Shown here: piece by piece, positions 55,701 to 64,000 of the stretch | Numbering within the stretch: position 1 is the stretch's first letter | Layout of the letters: every line of letters starts with the position of its first letter | Source of the DNA: Xiphophorus maculatus | Taxonomy: Eukaryota; Chordata; Actinopteri; Cyprinodontiformes; Poeciliidae | Reading direction: 5' to 3' | Length of the DNA stretch: 64,000 nt | Assembly: GCF_002775205.1 (NCBI RefSeq) | Contig: NC_036447.1 | Coordinates: 16,660,501 to 16,724,500, forward strand | Notes under the pieces: model-generated | Told to the model about the DNA's origin: nothing | Seen by the model: only the letters and a program-made list of their open reading frames with translations | Databases searched by the model: none | Position numbers and translations under genes: made by a program

Positions 55701-58700
55701 ATCTACATCTACGCAATATCTGATAAGGTACATCAATTGTTAAGGCTCAGATTAAAAGTCACTTTTGCATGAATTTATTACTGAGTTAAATATTGTCCTC
55801 ATTGCTTGTAGATCGACTTAATGAGGGTGCTTCAAGTGAAAGCACCGTCCATGGGTAGATTTGGCACCACGATATCCAGTCTTGCAGATCTGAATGGAGA
55901 TGGTCTCCGAGATGTTGCAGTGGGAGCCCCCCTGGAAGAGAACAACGCTGGAGCGGTCTACATCTACCTTGGACAAAGAGGCACAGGGATGCGCAACATT
56001 TCCAGCCAGGTGATACAATCATATAAGATTCTGTCAAGTAAAAAAATGCATCAAAGTTCATGCGTTTTCTGAAGTCGAACGAAGTCGCATTTGCTGATCA
56101 GTTTGTCTTTTTTTCTTTTAAGAGTTCAAACATGCTTAGTGTTTAATACAAGAACACACAGCTGAGAGAGAAAGATGAAGAAAATTGAAATAAAATTAAA
56201 AATATTTATCACAATGCAGTCATAAGTCCAATTGACACGGTGTCAGAATTATTTTTTTTAATGCATGGCATAAACAAAGTAAGCTTTTTTATGGGCAACA
56301 GAAGGTCATACCCTCTCTCACACCAGGCTAAAACTGTCCACTAGTCTCCAGGATCTTCACAGCTGTACAAATGTAGCACAATCACTGCAAAATTGGGACA
56401 CCACATGTCCTCATGAAGGCTCCCATTATGCTACTGCTTTGCACACCCCAACAAGGTTTGTCACTGTTGCTTTCCTGCCATACCACATGGGTACTGCTAT
56501 GGGTACCCATGTTTATCACAGATAAGTCAGGATGTGTGTGTTCTGATCAAACTTCTGCATGTTTCCTCACAAGCCACACAATTGCCCTACATACCATATA
56601 TGAAAGATTTCTGCACAGCTGCTAGTTTCAGTCTTACTGCTGAACACAAAAACTATCAGGACCTTCTTTCAACTCTTCAGCAACTTGAGAGGAGAAGAGA
56701 TTTTCTCGTCAGAGCATTTTATGCATATATCTCAACAACTGGAGTAAAAAGGAATCGTGTAGACAACATCCAAAATTAGCTTTTTACTATTACCAGTTAG
56801 CTAATCATACCAAAATCTCTGAAATAGTTTAATGTGTTACTCTGCCATTTCAGCATAATTGTGCTATCAATACACTCTACTCTTAACAACTGGGATATCA
56901 TAAGGCTGCTTTCACAGCATCCAACACTGCTTCAAAATACAAGAAAAAAATCACATGGTCATCATTGATAAACCCCATAAGCCCTCAGCAAGACCCTTCA
57001 GTGACAACTCCACATTCTGTAAAATTTACAATGATTTGTTTCAGTATTCGAACAAAGCGCTTGGTAGATTTTAAGGGTGAAAATGCTTACATTTGTTTTT
57101 TCAACCACCTTTAAAGACATGGTGTATACCATGCTGTATATGGATCATAGGTAGCCAAGGAGAAAGTTGTCTCAGGAAATCAGAAAATTATAGACATGCT
57201 AAAGATAATATAAGACAGTATCCATGCAGCTTGATGCTCCTGTGACAAAATAGCACTTATTATTCAGAAAGTTAAACTCACAACACTTTAGCCAGCCTCC
57301 CTGGCCGCAGGATGACAAATTGAAGACAAGGTTAACACAAATGGCAACCAAAGAATTCAGAACAACTTTAGAAGAAATTAAAGGTGAACTCCAAAGTCAA
57401 GATAAATCAGTGTCACATCACACCATCTGTTGTTGTTCGAGCCAAAGTGGACTTCATGGGAGACGACCAAGGAGGAAACCAAAGCATTTAAAAGTGAAAC
57501 TACCACAATGCATGTTGACAGGTCACAAAGTTACTGGCACAACTGGAGCGAACCAAAACACCTGTGGACAGGTGTAGAAATCTTATTGACAGTTACAGAA
57601 ATAATTTAATTCCTTCAAAAGGTTGCGCAGCTAAATTTTAAGTTACAGGTACCATCACGTTTTCCCAGGACTTTTGAAGTACTTAAAAAAAAGAAACACA
57701 ATTCACACAGCAATAATGTCTGATTTGCATTGGTTAATTTTCAGTATTTTTTTTTTATGTATTATTACTTTTCTCAGTTTCAATTTATTTCAGTGACCAA
57801 TGTGAATTTTTCCTCCATTGACACTAACTATTTTGTCAGTGTGTATGTGTGTGTGGGCGTGGGCAGGCGTATGTGTGTATGTGTGTGACAGTTTTAATAG
57901 TGAAGTTTCTGCTTTTCCAGAGAATCACAGGAGCACAATTTGATCCTGCATTGACATTTTTTGGTCAGTCCATCAATGGAGACATCGATCTCGGAAAGGA
58001 TAGGTTGCCAGATATTGTGGTGGGATCCCAAGGTGCTGCTGTTGTCTTAAGGTATAACTTTGTTAGTGCACCACTGCACTCTTCAAGTTAAATGACGTGT
58101 TGAAATGCAAACTTGGGTTCATTTCTAGAAAAAAGGCTATAGATGAAGGTTTGATGCTTTTAAAGTACTTATAGTTTTCACCAAATTAAAACATCTGATG
58201 ATAAGGAAAAAGCAATCTGAAAAGTTCCTTGTTTAAAGCTGCACAGATATGTTAAAAAAAATAACTTGGTGAGGGGAGTCGCATCAAAACTGTTCACAAA
58301 TCCTTTATTTGGTCTCTTTCAGGTCCAAACCTGTGTTAGATGTCAAGGCTAAGCTGTCATTTTATCCCAACGTGATAAGTATTCAGGAAATCAACTGCTT
58401 GGATAAGACGGAGGACAAACCATTACCAATGACTAACATAACAGCTTGCTTTGAAATGGTAGAAGTAACAAACAGCACTGCAGGTGAGGATTAAAAATGG
58501 GATTTTCACCTACAGCAACTGCAAGTTTGTCATTTTAATGGCACACTGTTATCCACTTAAGGGCCAGGAATCAATATCTCACTCATGCTCAATGTGGATC
58601 CAATGAGGCAATCAAATCGAGGTTTCTTCATTGAAAATGGAACAAATAGCAGGAATATTATACATACCCGTGAGCTGACTGACAAGGAAACATGCTTCAA

Positions 58701-61700
58701 CTATTCTATCTCCATGAATGTATGAATAATCATAAGATTGAAATCATTCTTACTCAAATGTTTCTGGTTTTGTCTCTTCAAGAACTGACCACACTGTTAT
58801 TTCTGTTTTCCAGAAATGCATACAAGACACATTATCTCCTGTCAACGTCAAGCTAAACTTTTCCCAAGATTTCAACAACCATTCAACAGCCATTCTTAGC
58901 ATAGACAGCCAAATACAGGCAATGGTTGAGGTGGGTCCAGTAACCAAAGGGTTCTGAAGGAATGTAAAGATGTAAAGATGGATGTGTAAAGAAAACTAAA
59001 TGTTTATTCTTGGAGTTTGACCAAAGTTGCATCCAGTTCTGTTCATTGGACAATATACATTTTTTTACAGGTTCCTTTCGAAAAACACTGTGAAAAAGAA
59101 ATCTGCATTGCTGATCTTAAAGTGGATTTTAATTTTCAGTATGTATTTTGAACAAAAAAAAAACCCACATACACACATGCATCTAGAAAAGCTATTGTTT
59201 AGCTTCAAACAACTCAACTGAATTTAACAAGTACGTTTCCTGTTTTAGGTCTGAGGAACTATTAGTGACAAAAGATAGCAGCATCAAAATATGGATAAAA
59301 CTCGATAATATGGCTGATGACTCATACAACACCAGCCTGACGATGCTCTACCCTCAAGGCCTCTCTTTCTCAATGTTGGATCAAAAAGGGGTAATTTAAG
59401 TTACATTATTTTCTGGTTGTTTTAGTTGATTTGTTTTGTTTTTTTGGGGGGGTGGGAGTTTCAGGATGGAAAAATTACATAAAATCTAGAAAGAAGTTTA
59501 AAAACAGAAATTGAATCCACAAGTTTGAAATGACTGTACAAATTTTAGGGATGAATTGCTTAAATGAATTCTATGATTACGATTTCTCGTGTTTAGGATT
59601 ACCATAGCAATAAGAAACTTCAGTTTGCCGGGTGACTCAGTAGGTAAAGCAGGCGCACCATGTGCAGAGGTTAAAGTCCTCAGACTTTATTCATTCATTC
59701 ATTATTCATTCAGACCAATTAATCATTGGTCTGATTCCCAGTCTCGGGCCATTTGCTGCATGTCTTCCTCTTCTCTTTCCACCCTCTTTCCTGTCAAATT
59801 TCAGTTCATCAATGAAAATCTTTGAAAACGATAAAGAAAGTACTATTGAAACCATACGTAAGAACCACATACAGCATCTTAGAGGTTAAGTAAAGGGCTA
59901 GAAGATGTATGCAGGAAAAAAATAACATAAGTGGCCCTCTGACACAAGCTGCCTATCAGTTAGTACCAGGAAAAGTAACTATTAGATGGATATTTAATCT
60001 TCAGAATGATCTGGTTTGTCCGCTCAGCCTTTTTGTAACTCCTGCTGAAGTTTGTAACTCCTTCAGCGTAGTAAGAGGTGTGTGAGTGGCCTCTCTCAAT
60101 CATTTCCTTCCCTCACACAGTCATCCAGTTTGTGAGGATGGCCTGATGTAGGCAGATTTACTTTATTCCTTCCATTTCTTCTTGTATCCATCCTCTGATC
60201 TGTATTTGCTTGGAGTGTTCCTGTTTCTAATGGTGGCCAGAGATTCTGATTAACCAGTGATTGGACCTGCAGATACAGGTGTCTTTATATTGGTGAGACA
60301 CACTCACTTGATCTCCATTCCACTCATTTTGAGACTACTAGCACCACTTTGCTGTACCTCTGTTGAATTAGGCCAGTCACTAAATAATAATGCAATCACT
60401 TATTTTATGTTGCCTAATCCATTTTCACTTTGATGTTGAAGGGTCAGTATTATGTAAATTTGACATTTTTAAACTTCAGATCATATTATAATGTTATTGT
60501 CACATGGGAAAAAATGCACCTGGAGTGCTGCTTTAACTCTTTCATGCCTGTTTGAGAAATCCTTTAATCTTCTGTGCCAACCATTTAGGGGTTGGCACAG
60601 AAGATTTGTCTGACCGTTCCCCACAACTCCCGCACAGATTATCGGCAGCAGCAGTTAGCAAACACATTGCTTATGAGAATGACGTTAACGGCTTAATGGA
60701 CAAACATTGTTGTGTTAGGTGCAGAAGGTGGAGTGTCAGAAAGAACAGCAGCTTATTAAGCAGACAGAGGCACAATTTTGAGACATTAAATTGTAAAGTT
60801 TAATTTTTACAAAATTATGTTTGATATATTCAGCATTTCCATAACATCTAAAGGTAACATAGTTACTTGATTGTGCTACAAAAAGACACTATGTGACAGG
60901 AAAATACATAATACTGCCCCTTTAAAGGTTTTTTTTTTCGTAATTTTTGTTAGCAAAATAAAAATTTTTGTTGGCTATGACTGATTTGTTAAAGTAATAA
61001 AAAGGGTAAAACTTCCAAGAGGATGAATACTTTTCATAGACATTGTACATGTAAAATGGCCTCAGCCCACTGGGTTTGAGAAATTGTACACATTTTTTGA
61101 AGAGTACTAATTACAAATTGTAATTGTAAATGGACACTGAATACAAGCCGGGGGAAAGTCTAACGCTGCTTCATTAAAAATGTGTTACTTGACATCATGG
61201 CAGTGAATATTATTTCTAGTGGATATTATGTTCACTAGAAAGATAAAATATATTTACTTCATCCTTTTTTTGTGACACACAACAAGTAGAGGAAACTGCA
61301 AAACGTTTTTTGAGGACTTGAAACCGACACAGGATGTGTCTTGGCAGAGTTTTCACAACCAAAGGCTTGAAAAGCATCTGCCGTGTCTTTCAGACCTGTC
61401 TCTGTCTTGTCTCACTCTTACGTGTGCTTCATTAAAGACACAGACTCTGTCAATGCACCTTTGCTTTGAAACATGGAGCTTTACAGCAGTTAAGCTTGAT
61501 TTAACTTTTCTCTCCTCATCAGAACAAGAAACTAACTCAAATCTGCGCTGACCAAGAAAAACTTAATGAGACCATTTGTGGGATAAGCCTTCCTGTATAT
61601 CGCAGCAAATCCTCTGTGAGTCATACAGCAGCCAAACATCCTCCTTAGCGACACAAGAGAGTTTGTGAAGAGCTCTCTGAATGACAAACTTTAACAGTCT

Positions 61701-63544
61701 TTTTAGCAGAACCAAATTTAAAGTAAATTTCTCTTGTCCCATAAAAGGCCGAGTTTATTGCTACTTTTCGCACCAAAGATTTTGAGTGGAATGACACATT
61801 GCCGATGACAATCTTTGCAGAAAGGTACATTAAAAAAAAAACGTTATTCCCAATAGAGGGAAGCTAAAAATTTTGAGAAGCAAACTTTTCTATTTTCACT
61901 TACAAGATTTTATCCTTTGCATTCTTAGTGAAAATTCTAACTCCAGCAAGAGTTCTTCTATGACCAAAAGTATTCCTGTAAAATATTCTGTTGAAATGGC
62001 AATAGCAGTGTGAGTAGTGTGACACACATCCGCAATATCTTCAGCTGTATTACACCAAGGTGTCCTGTGTTTTGCAATAGTTGCTTTTTGTTTTTTCAGA
62101 AATGACGCATCTGATGACAACCTGAAGTTCACTCCAGAAAATTATAAAACACAAAAACTGTCAACTGTATACAATGTAAGTGATTTAAAATATGGTGCAA
62201 TTGTATCACTTTGAAGCAAAAACATATCAGTTTATTAAAGAAAAAACATACCTGTTGATTCAGAATGATGTGGCTTCTTATTATTTACAGATACGCAACA
62301 CAAATTATAAGGATTTTCCCATCAGTGTATTCCTCTTCTTCCAAGAGAAACTGGAACACGACTTTGAAATGACAAACTATAAAGTTATTGTCAAGCCAGT
62401 AAGTTGTCCAATTGTCTCAACACTTCTCATTTAACTTTTAATGCTTCTCGTATTTGCAAGCTTTCAATATTTACATTTTTCTCATGTTTTTAAGAATAAA
62501 TCTCAGTGCTCAAAGTTTTCCACCCCAAAAGCTGAGGTTAGTGTAACAGATTGGGACTTAAACTATGTCGTCACATTATGAGTAAATCACTATGTGACAC
62601 AAAGTATTATTTTGTTGCAGGACTGCCCATGGAAAGAAAACTGTGTGGCCATAAAATGCGATACATTTATGTTAAAAAACTATTCAGATGTTTACATTTC
62701 CCTGTTGGGGGATGTGCATTTCCGAAATCTGAAAAACTACGAATCGGTATGTACTGTAAAGAGTTAAGAAAAATTACACCACATGTACCTGTGACATTCC
62801 CTCAACTGTCCTGTCCTGCTCTTTCTCTAAAGAATATGCCCTTTCTGAAAAAATATACTGGAGTCCACGGAGAGGTCAAATTTAACAGCTCTATAAAAGT
62901 TCGCTATGATGGTAGTAGATACGTGATGAAACAAGAGGTATGTATAGGTTGAACTGCTGAGACACTTTCTCAGAGATGCAGTTTTGAAGGTAATTGTAAT
63001 CTGAGTTTTCGTTTCAGAAAAACAAGAACTACGCAATAGAAAAATCAGTATGTACAACTCTCATCGATACCTATGTAGTTAATACAAATTAATGTTTTTA
63101 TGTAAAGCATAACCTGTTTTTTCTCTGCTAACAGACTGGAGTTGTAGTTGAATTTAAGGTGTCTCAACATAGAAATCTGATCATTGCGACTGGTGTGATA
63201 ATGGGATTTATCCTTCTGATCATACTCACGATCATCATGTGGAAGGTGAGATTTCTATGTCCAGCTTTGGAGCCTGTTGGGAATTAAGACATGGTTTTGT
63301 TTGTTTTGGTGTTTAATGGTCTAATGGTTGCATTTGTGCCTGTCCTTAGTGTGGCTGCTTTAAGAGGAAAACCATTGAGGATTTCAATGAGGAAATGGCT
63401 GGTCAGATAATAACCTCATCTGTGCCATCTCTTAACAAATTTGAACAAGTGAAAGAGGAAAAAAAACCTCTTAATGCAGATGAGGACAAAGAAGACAAAT
63501 CCCCAGCTAATCCAGAAGGAGTCTGTGAAAACGTGGATCTTTAG
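46685..63544 (+). CDS. itgal: Leukocyte integrin alpha chain with I domain (CD11a/LFA-1 alpha-like)
   Basis: Thirty-one coding exons: 46685-46733, 50170-50293, 50502-50587, 52292-52362, 52459-52573, 52646-52776, 52881-53023, 53122-53275, 54271-54412, 54518-54591, 54860-54974, 55127-55269, 55581-55727, 55812-56009, 57921-58051, 58323-58483, 58562-58719, 58814-58930, 59071-59138, 59249-59390, 61523-61615, 61748-61824, 61929-62009, 62100-62175, 62291-62398, 62495-62536, 62621-62746, 62833-62937, 63018-63047, 63135-63245, 63350-63544. They join to 3513 nt, 1170 aa plus stop, the length of human ITGAL. It pairs with beta-2 (CD18) for leukocyte adhesion. Order: signal peptide, beta-propeller with inserted I domain (about 150-338), Ca-binding blades, thigh and calf domains, transmembrane helix (about 1084-1105), short tail. 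[19 protein letters not shown] and [14 protein letters not shown] favour ITGAL over ITGAM/X/D, though a fish-specific CD11 paralogue cannot be excluded. Confidence 0.93.
46734..50169 (+). other. itgal intron 1
   Basis: A 3.4 kb intron, AT-rich. It contains a 13 bp palindrome (arms 47863-47875 and 47879-47891) and a Tc1-like remnant (48755-49500, listed separately). Nothing else identifiable. Confidence 0.6.
48755..49500 (+). mobile_element. Degenerate Tc1-like transposon
   Basis: Blocks in transposase order: TTGGCATCTGTTCGTCTGGG, AAGGGTTAATC, GAACCTCAGTGAGAACCATT, AACCTCAACCGTGGTGGTGG, GCCAACCAAAACGATAATGA; later GTGATAGTCTGGGGCTGCTTTGC, AATGGACCTGAGAGTTCTGC, and GCAGCAGAAGAATGATCCAAAG. The frame at 48804-49181 still reads a paired-type helix-turn-helix ([19 protein letters not shown]) but decays after it. 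The element cannot encode an active transposase. Confidence 0.85.
50161..50175 (+). promoter_or_regulatory. Tandem 3' splice sites before itgal exon 2
   Basis: The acceptor reads ACTTTTCAG|CTGCAG|CC. Both AGs keep frame and differ by two Ala residues just after the signal peptide. The model uses the first. Confidence 0.45.
50588..52291 (+). other. itgal intron 3
   Basis: A 1.7 kb phase-1 intron. AT-rich, with short open frames lacking domains. No recognisable repeat or gene. Confidence 0.55.
52646..54412 (+). CDS. itgal: itgal I domain exons
   Basis: Exons 52646-52776, 52881-53023, 53122-53275 and 54271-54412 encode the von Willebrand A-type I domain, the ligand-binding head. The MIDAS residues are all present: D162-G-S-E-S166, Thr230 in GLTNTHQAL, and Asp264 in IITDGNPSD. 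The segment [16 protein letters not shown] is almost the mammalian CD11a text. Glu338 in IFAIEG matches the intrinsic-ligand glutamate (Glu310 of human LFA-1) that transmits activation to the beta-2 subunit. The domain is therefore predicted to be functional and Mg-dependent. Confidence 0.93.
53692..54016 (+). mobile_element. Truncated Tc1-type terminal region with hairpin
   Basis: In itgal intron 8. Bases 53880-54016 read ACATTTAGCAAATAGAAATAA, GATTCTGACTGACC, AATGAGAAAAAAATATGTGTC. They share the wording of the transposon end at 39655-39815 in the same orientation. A 16 bp perfect hairpin (arms 53692-53707 and 53723-53738) lies at its left. No transposase text is left and the left terminal repeat is absent. 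Confidence 0.6.
55127..58051 (+). CDS. itgal: itgal beta-propeller blades 4-7
   Basis: Exons 55127-55269, 55581-55727, 55812-56009 and 57921-58051. Each blade shows FG-GAP wording: [65 protein letters not shown] and [23 protein letters not shown]. The Ca-binding loops at 462-470 and 524-532 match DxDxDG/DxNxDG. The last (585-595) has Gly-Lys in place of the usual DG and resembles the relaxed loop of other CD11 chains. Confidence 0.92.
56010..57920 (+). other. itgal intron 14
   Basis: A 1.9 kb phase-0 intron containing a Tc1-like fragment (57310-57560) and a GT-rich stretch (57838-57890). The region 56100-57300 has no recognised content. Confidence 0.55.
57310..57560 (+). mobile_element. Tc1-like transposon fragment
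   Basis: The DNA reads AAGTCAAGATAAATCAGTGTC, CACACCATCTGTTGTTGTTCG, GCCAAAGTGGACTTCATGGG, AGACGACCAAGGAGGAAACC and CATGCATGTTGACAGGTCAC. This is the N-terminal DNA-binding part of a fish Tc1-like transposase, with the frame (57320-57577) still partly readable as [24 protein letters not shown]. It is truncated on both sides. Confidence 0.8.
59625..59830 (+). mobile_element. Old tRNA-derived SINE copy
   Basis: Head GCCGGGTGACTCAGTAGGTAAAGCAGGCGCACC resembles an A-box-containing tRNA-like start. The body has CATTTGCTGCATGTCTTCCTCTT and CCACCCTCTTTCCTGTCAAATTTCAG, typical of a common teleost SINE. A CATT-rich insertion (about 59685-59725) splits the tRNA-like part before GGTCTGATTCCCAG. It shares the GCATGTCTTCC body module with the younger SINE at 43136. 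No clean target duplication is visible. Confidence 0.65.
60566..60606. repeat. 17 bp perfect hairpin
   Basis: Arms 60566-60582 (AATCTTCTGTGCCAACC) and 60590-60606 are exact complements with a 7-base loop, inside itgal intron 20. It could be the tip of a small foldback element. Confidence 0.7.
63135..63544 (+). CDS. itgal: itgal transmembrane and cytoplasmic exons
   Basis: Exon 63135-63245 encodes a 22-residue hydrophobic helix ([20 protein letters not shown]) and exon 63350-63544 the 64-residue tail, starting [16 protein letters not shown]. The universal membrane-proximal GFFKR motif is GCFKR here. The tail is rich in Lys, Glu and Asp ([17 protein letters not shown]) and ends ENVDL. The stop TAG is followed by noncoding sequence. 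Confidence 0.93.
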
Positions 63545-64000
63545 GGCTGAACCAGCTCAAACGTGACGAAAGTTGGGACTAAAATTTAGAGATTATTTCA
63601 AATATTTACACAGTTATTTTCTTCTCTTTTTTTCTGACATTTTCATAAAAGTAAAACAGAAATGAAAGAAAAAGGCCAAAGTACATTGTATTGATGCTGA
63701 ATTGTTGTGATAATTTGGTTCGGCTTTTTATGCAGATTCGGTTAGATTGACCGAGTAAATTTTATGTTTGACTTGATCTCAGACCCTGAAGAGACTGCAA
63801 CGCAGAGCAAAGCCTTTCTTTGAGCTGTTCTTGACATGTTCTTGCCTGAGGCAGGGAACAAGACTACTCTAGATGTATGAATGATGTAATATAAATACAA
63901 ATGCCTGACAGAAGCTCTGAACCTAACGCCCTTTACTAGGATGGTTTTTGTGGCTTATGGTTTTTGTGTCTTTTCTCTTTGTATTGGTTTGACTGAATGG
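63545..64000 (+). other. itgal 3' UTR / downstream
   Basis: AT-rich noncoding sequence to the window edge. No canonical AATAAA is seen; ATATAAATA near 63890 is only a weak match, so the mRNA end may lie beyond the window. Confidence 0.5.

Larger units (their letters stand above)
59391..61522 (+). other. itgal intron 20
   Basis: A 2.1 kb phase-0 intron holding a SINE (59625-59830), a 17 bp perfect hairpin (arms 60566-60582 and 60590-60606) and a Tc1-like end near 61005-61050 (AAACTTCCAAGAGGATGAATACTTTTCATAGACATTG). Otherwise AT-rich. Confidence 0.6.

Noticed and set aside
1..64000. CRISPR array, phage, operon or bacterial defence system
   Set aside because: The window is eukaryotic with spliced genes; no array of spaced direct repeats and no prokaryotic gene signals were seen.

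Overview
The window is vertebrate nuclear DNA, almost certainly from a teleost fish. It carries four protein genes with conventional GT-AG introns, vertebrate-type domain architectures, an AT-rich background, and many remnants of repeats that are common in fish (Tc1-like transposons, a hAT-type MITE, tRNA-derived SINEs, L2-like dispersed repeats). Every gene model below was spliced by hand from the sequence. Each one reads through in frame from start to stop with consistent intron phases. I see no operon, CRISPR array, phage or prokaryotic feature.

Layout, left to right. (1) About 3.7 kb of 5' flank or upstream intron with a striking cluster of perfect hairpins. (2) arhgdia (Rho GDP-dissociation inhibitor 1), + strand, 5 coding exons, 203 aa, with a 1.4 kb 3' UTR ending near 15.8 kb. 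(3) A 2.3 kb gap between convergent 3' ends that contains a CTCF-like motif. (4) ppp1r12c (MBS85/MYPT-family myosin phosphatase targeting subunit), - strand, 20 coding exons, 722 aa, starting in a GC-rich promoter near 35.7 kb with a palindromic CRE. (5) A 2.5 kb divergent intergenic region. (6) qprt (quinolinate phosphoribosyltransferase), + strand, 4 exons, 297 aa. Its second intron holds a young SINE with an intact target-site duplication and a roughly 930 bp element with perfect 44 bp inverted ends. (7) itgal-like leukocyte integrin alpha chain with an I domain (CD11a/LFA-1 alpha type), + strand, 31 coding exons, 1170 aa, ending at 63.5 kb.

How the genes relate: QPRT and ITGAL are also near each other on human 16p11.2, so that pair looks like old synteny, whereas ARHGDIA and PPP1R12C lie on other human chromosomes. 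Three of the four products act on Rho/actomyosin or leukocyte adhesion (RhoGDI sequesters Rho GTPases, MBS85 targets PP1 to myosin, LFA-1 adhesion signals through Rho). I treat this as a curiosity, not as evidence of a functional cluster. QPRT is a metabolic enzyme of NAD synthesis.

I did not find a convincing undescribed biological system. The observations most worth a second look are: the hairpin cluster at 1.5 kb; the 44 bp-TIR element with an internal 30 bp minisatellite; the recent SINE; a Ser-to-Leu change next to the inhibitory ROCK-type threonine of PPP1R12C; the GCFKR variant of the integrin membrane-proximal motif; two tandem alternative splice sites; and two CTCF-like motifs pointing at each other around the 3' end of arhgdia.
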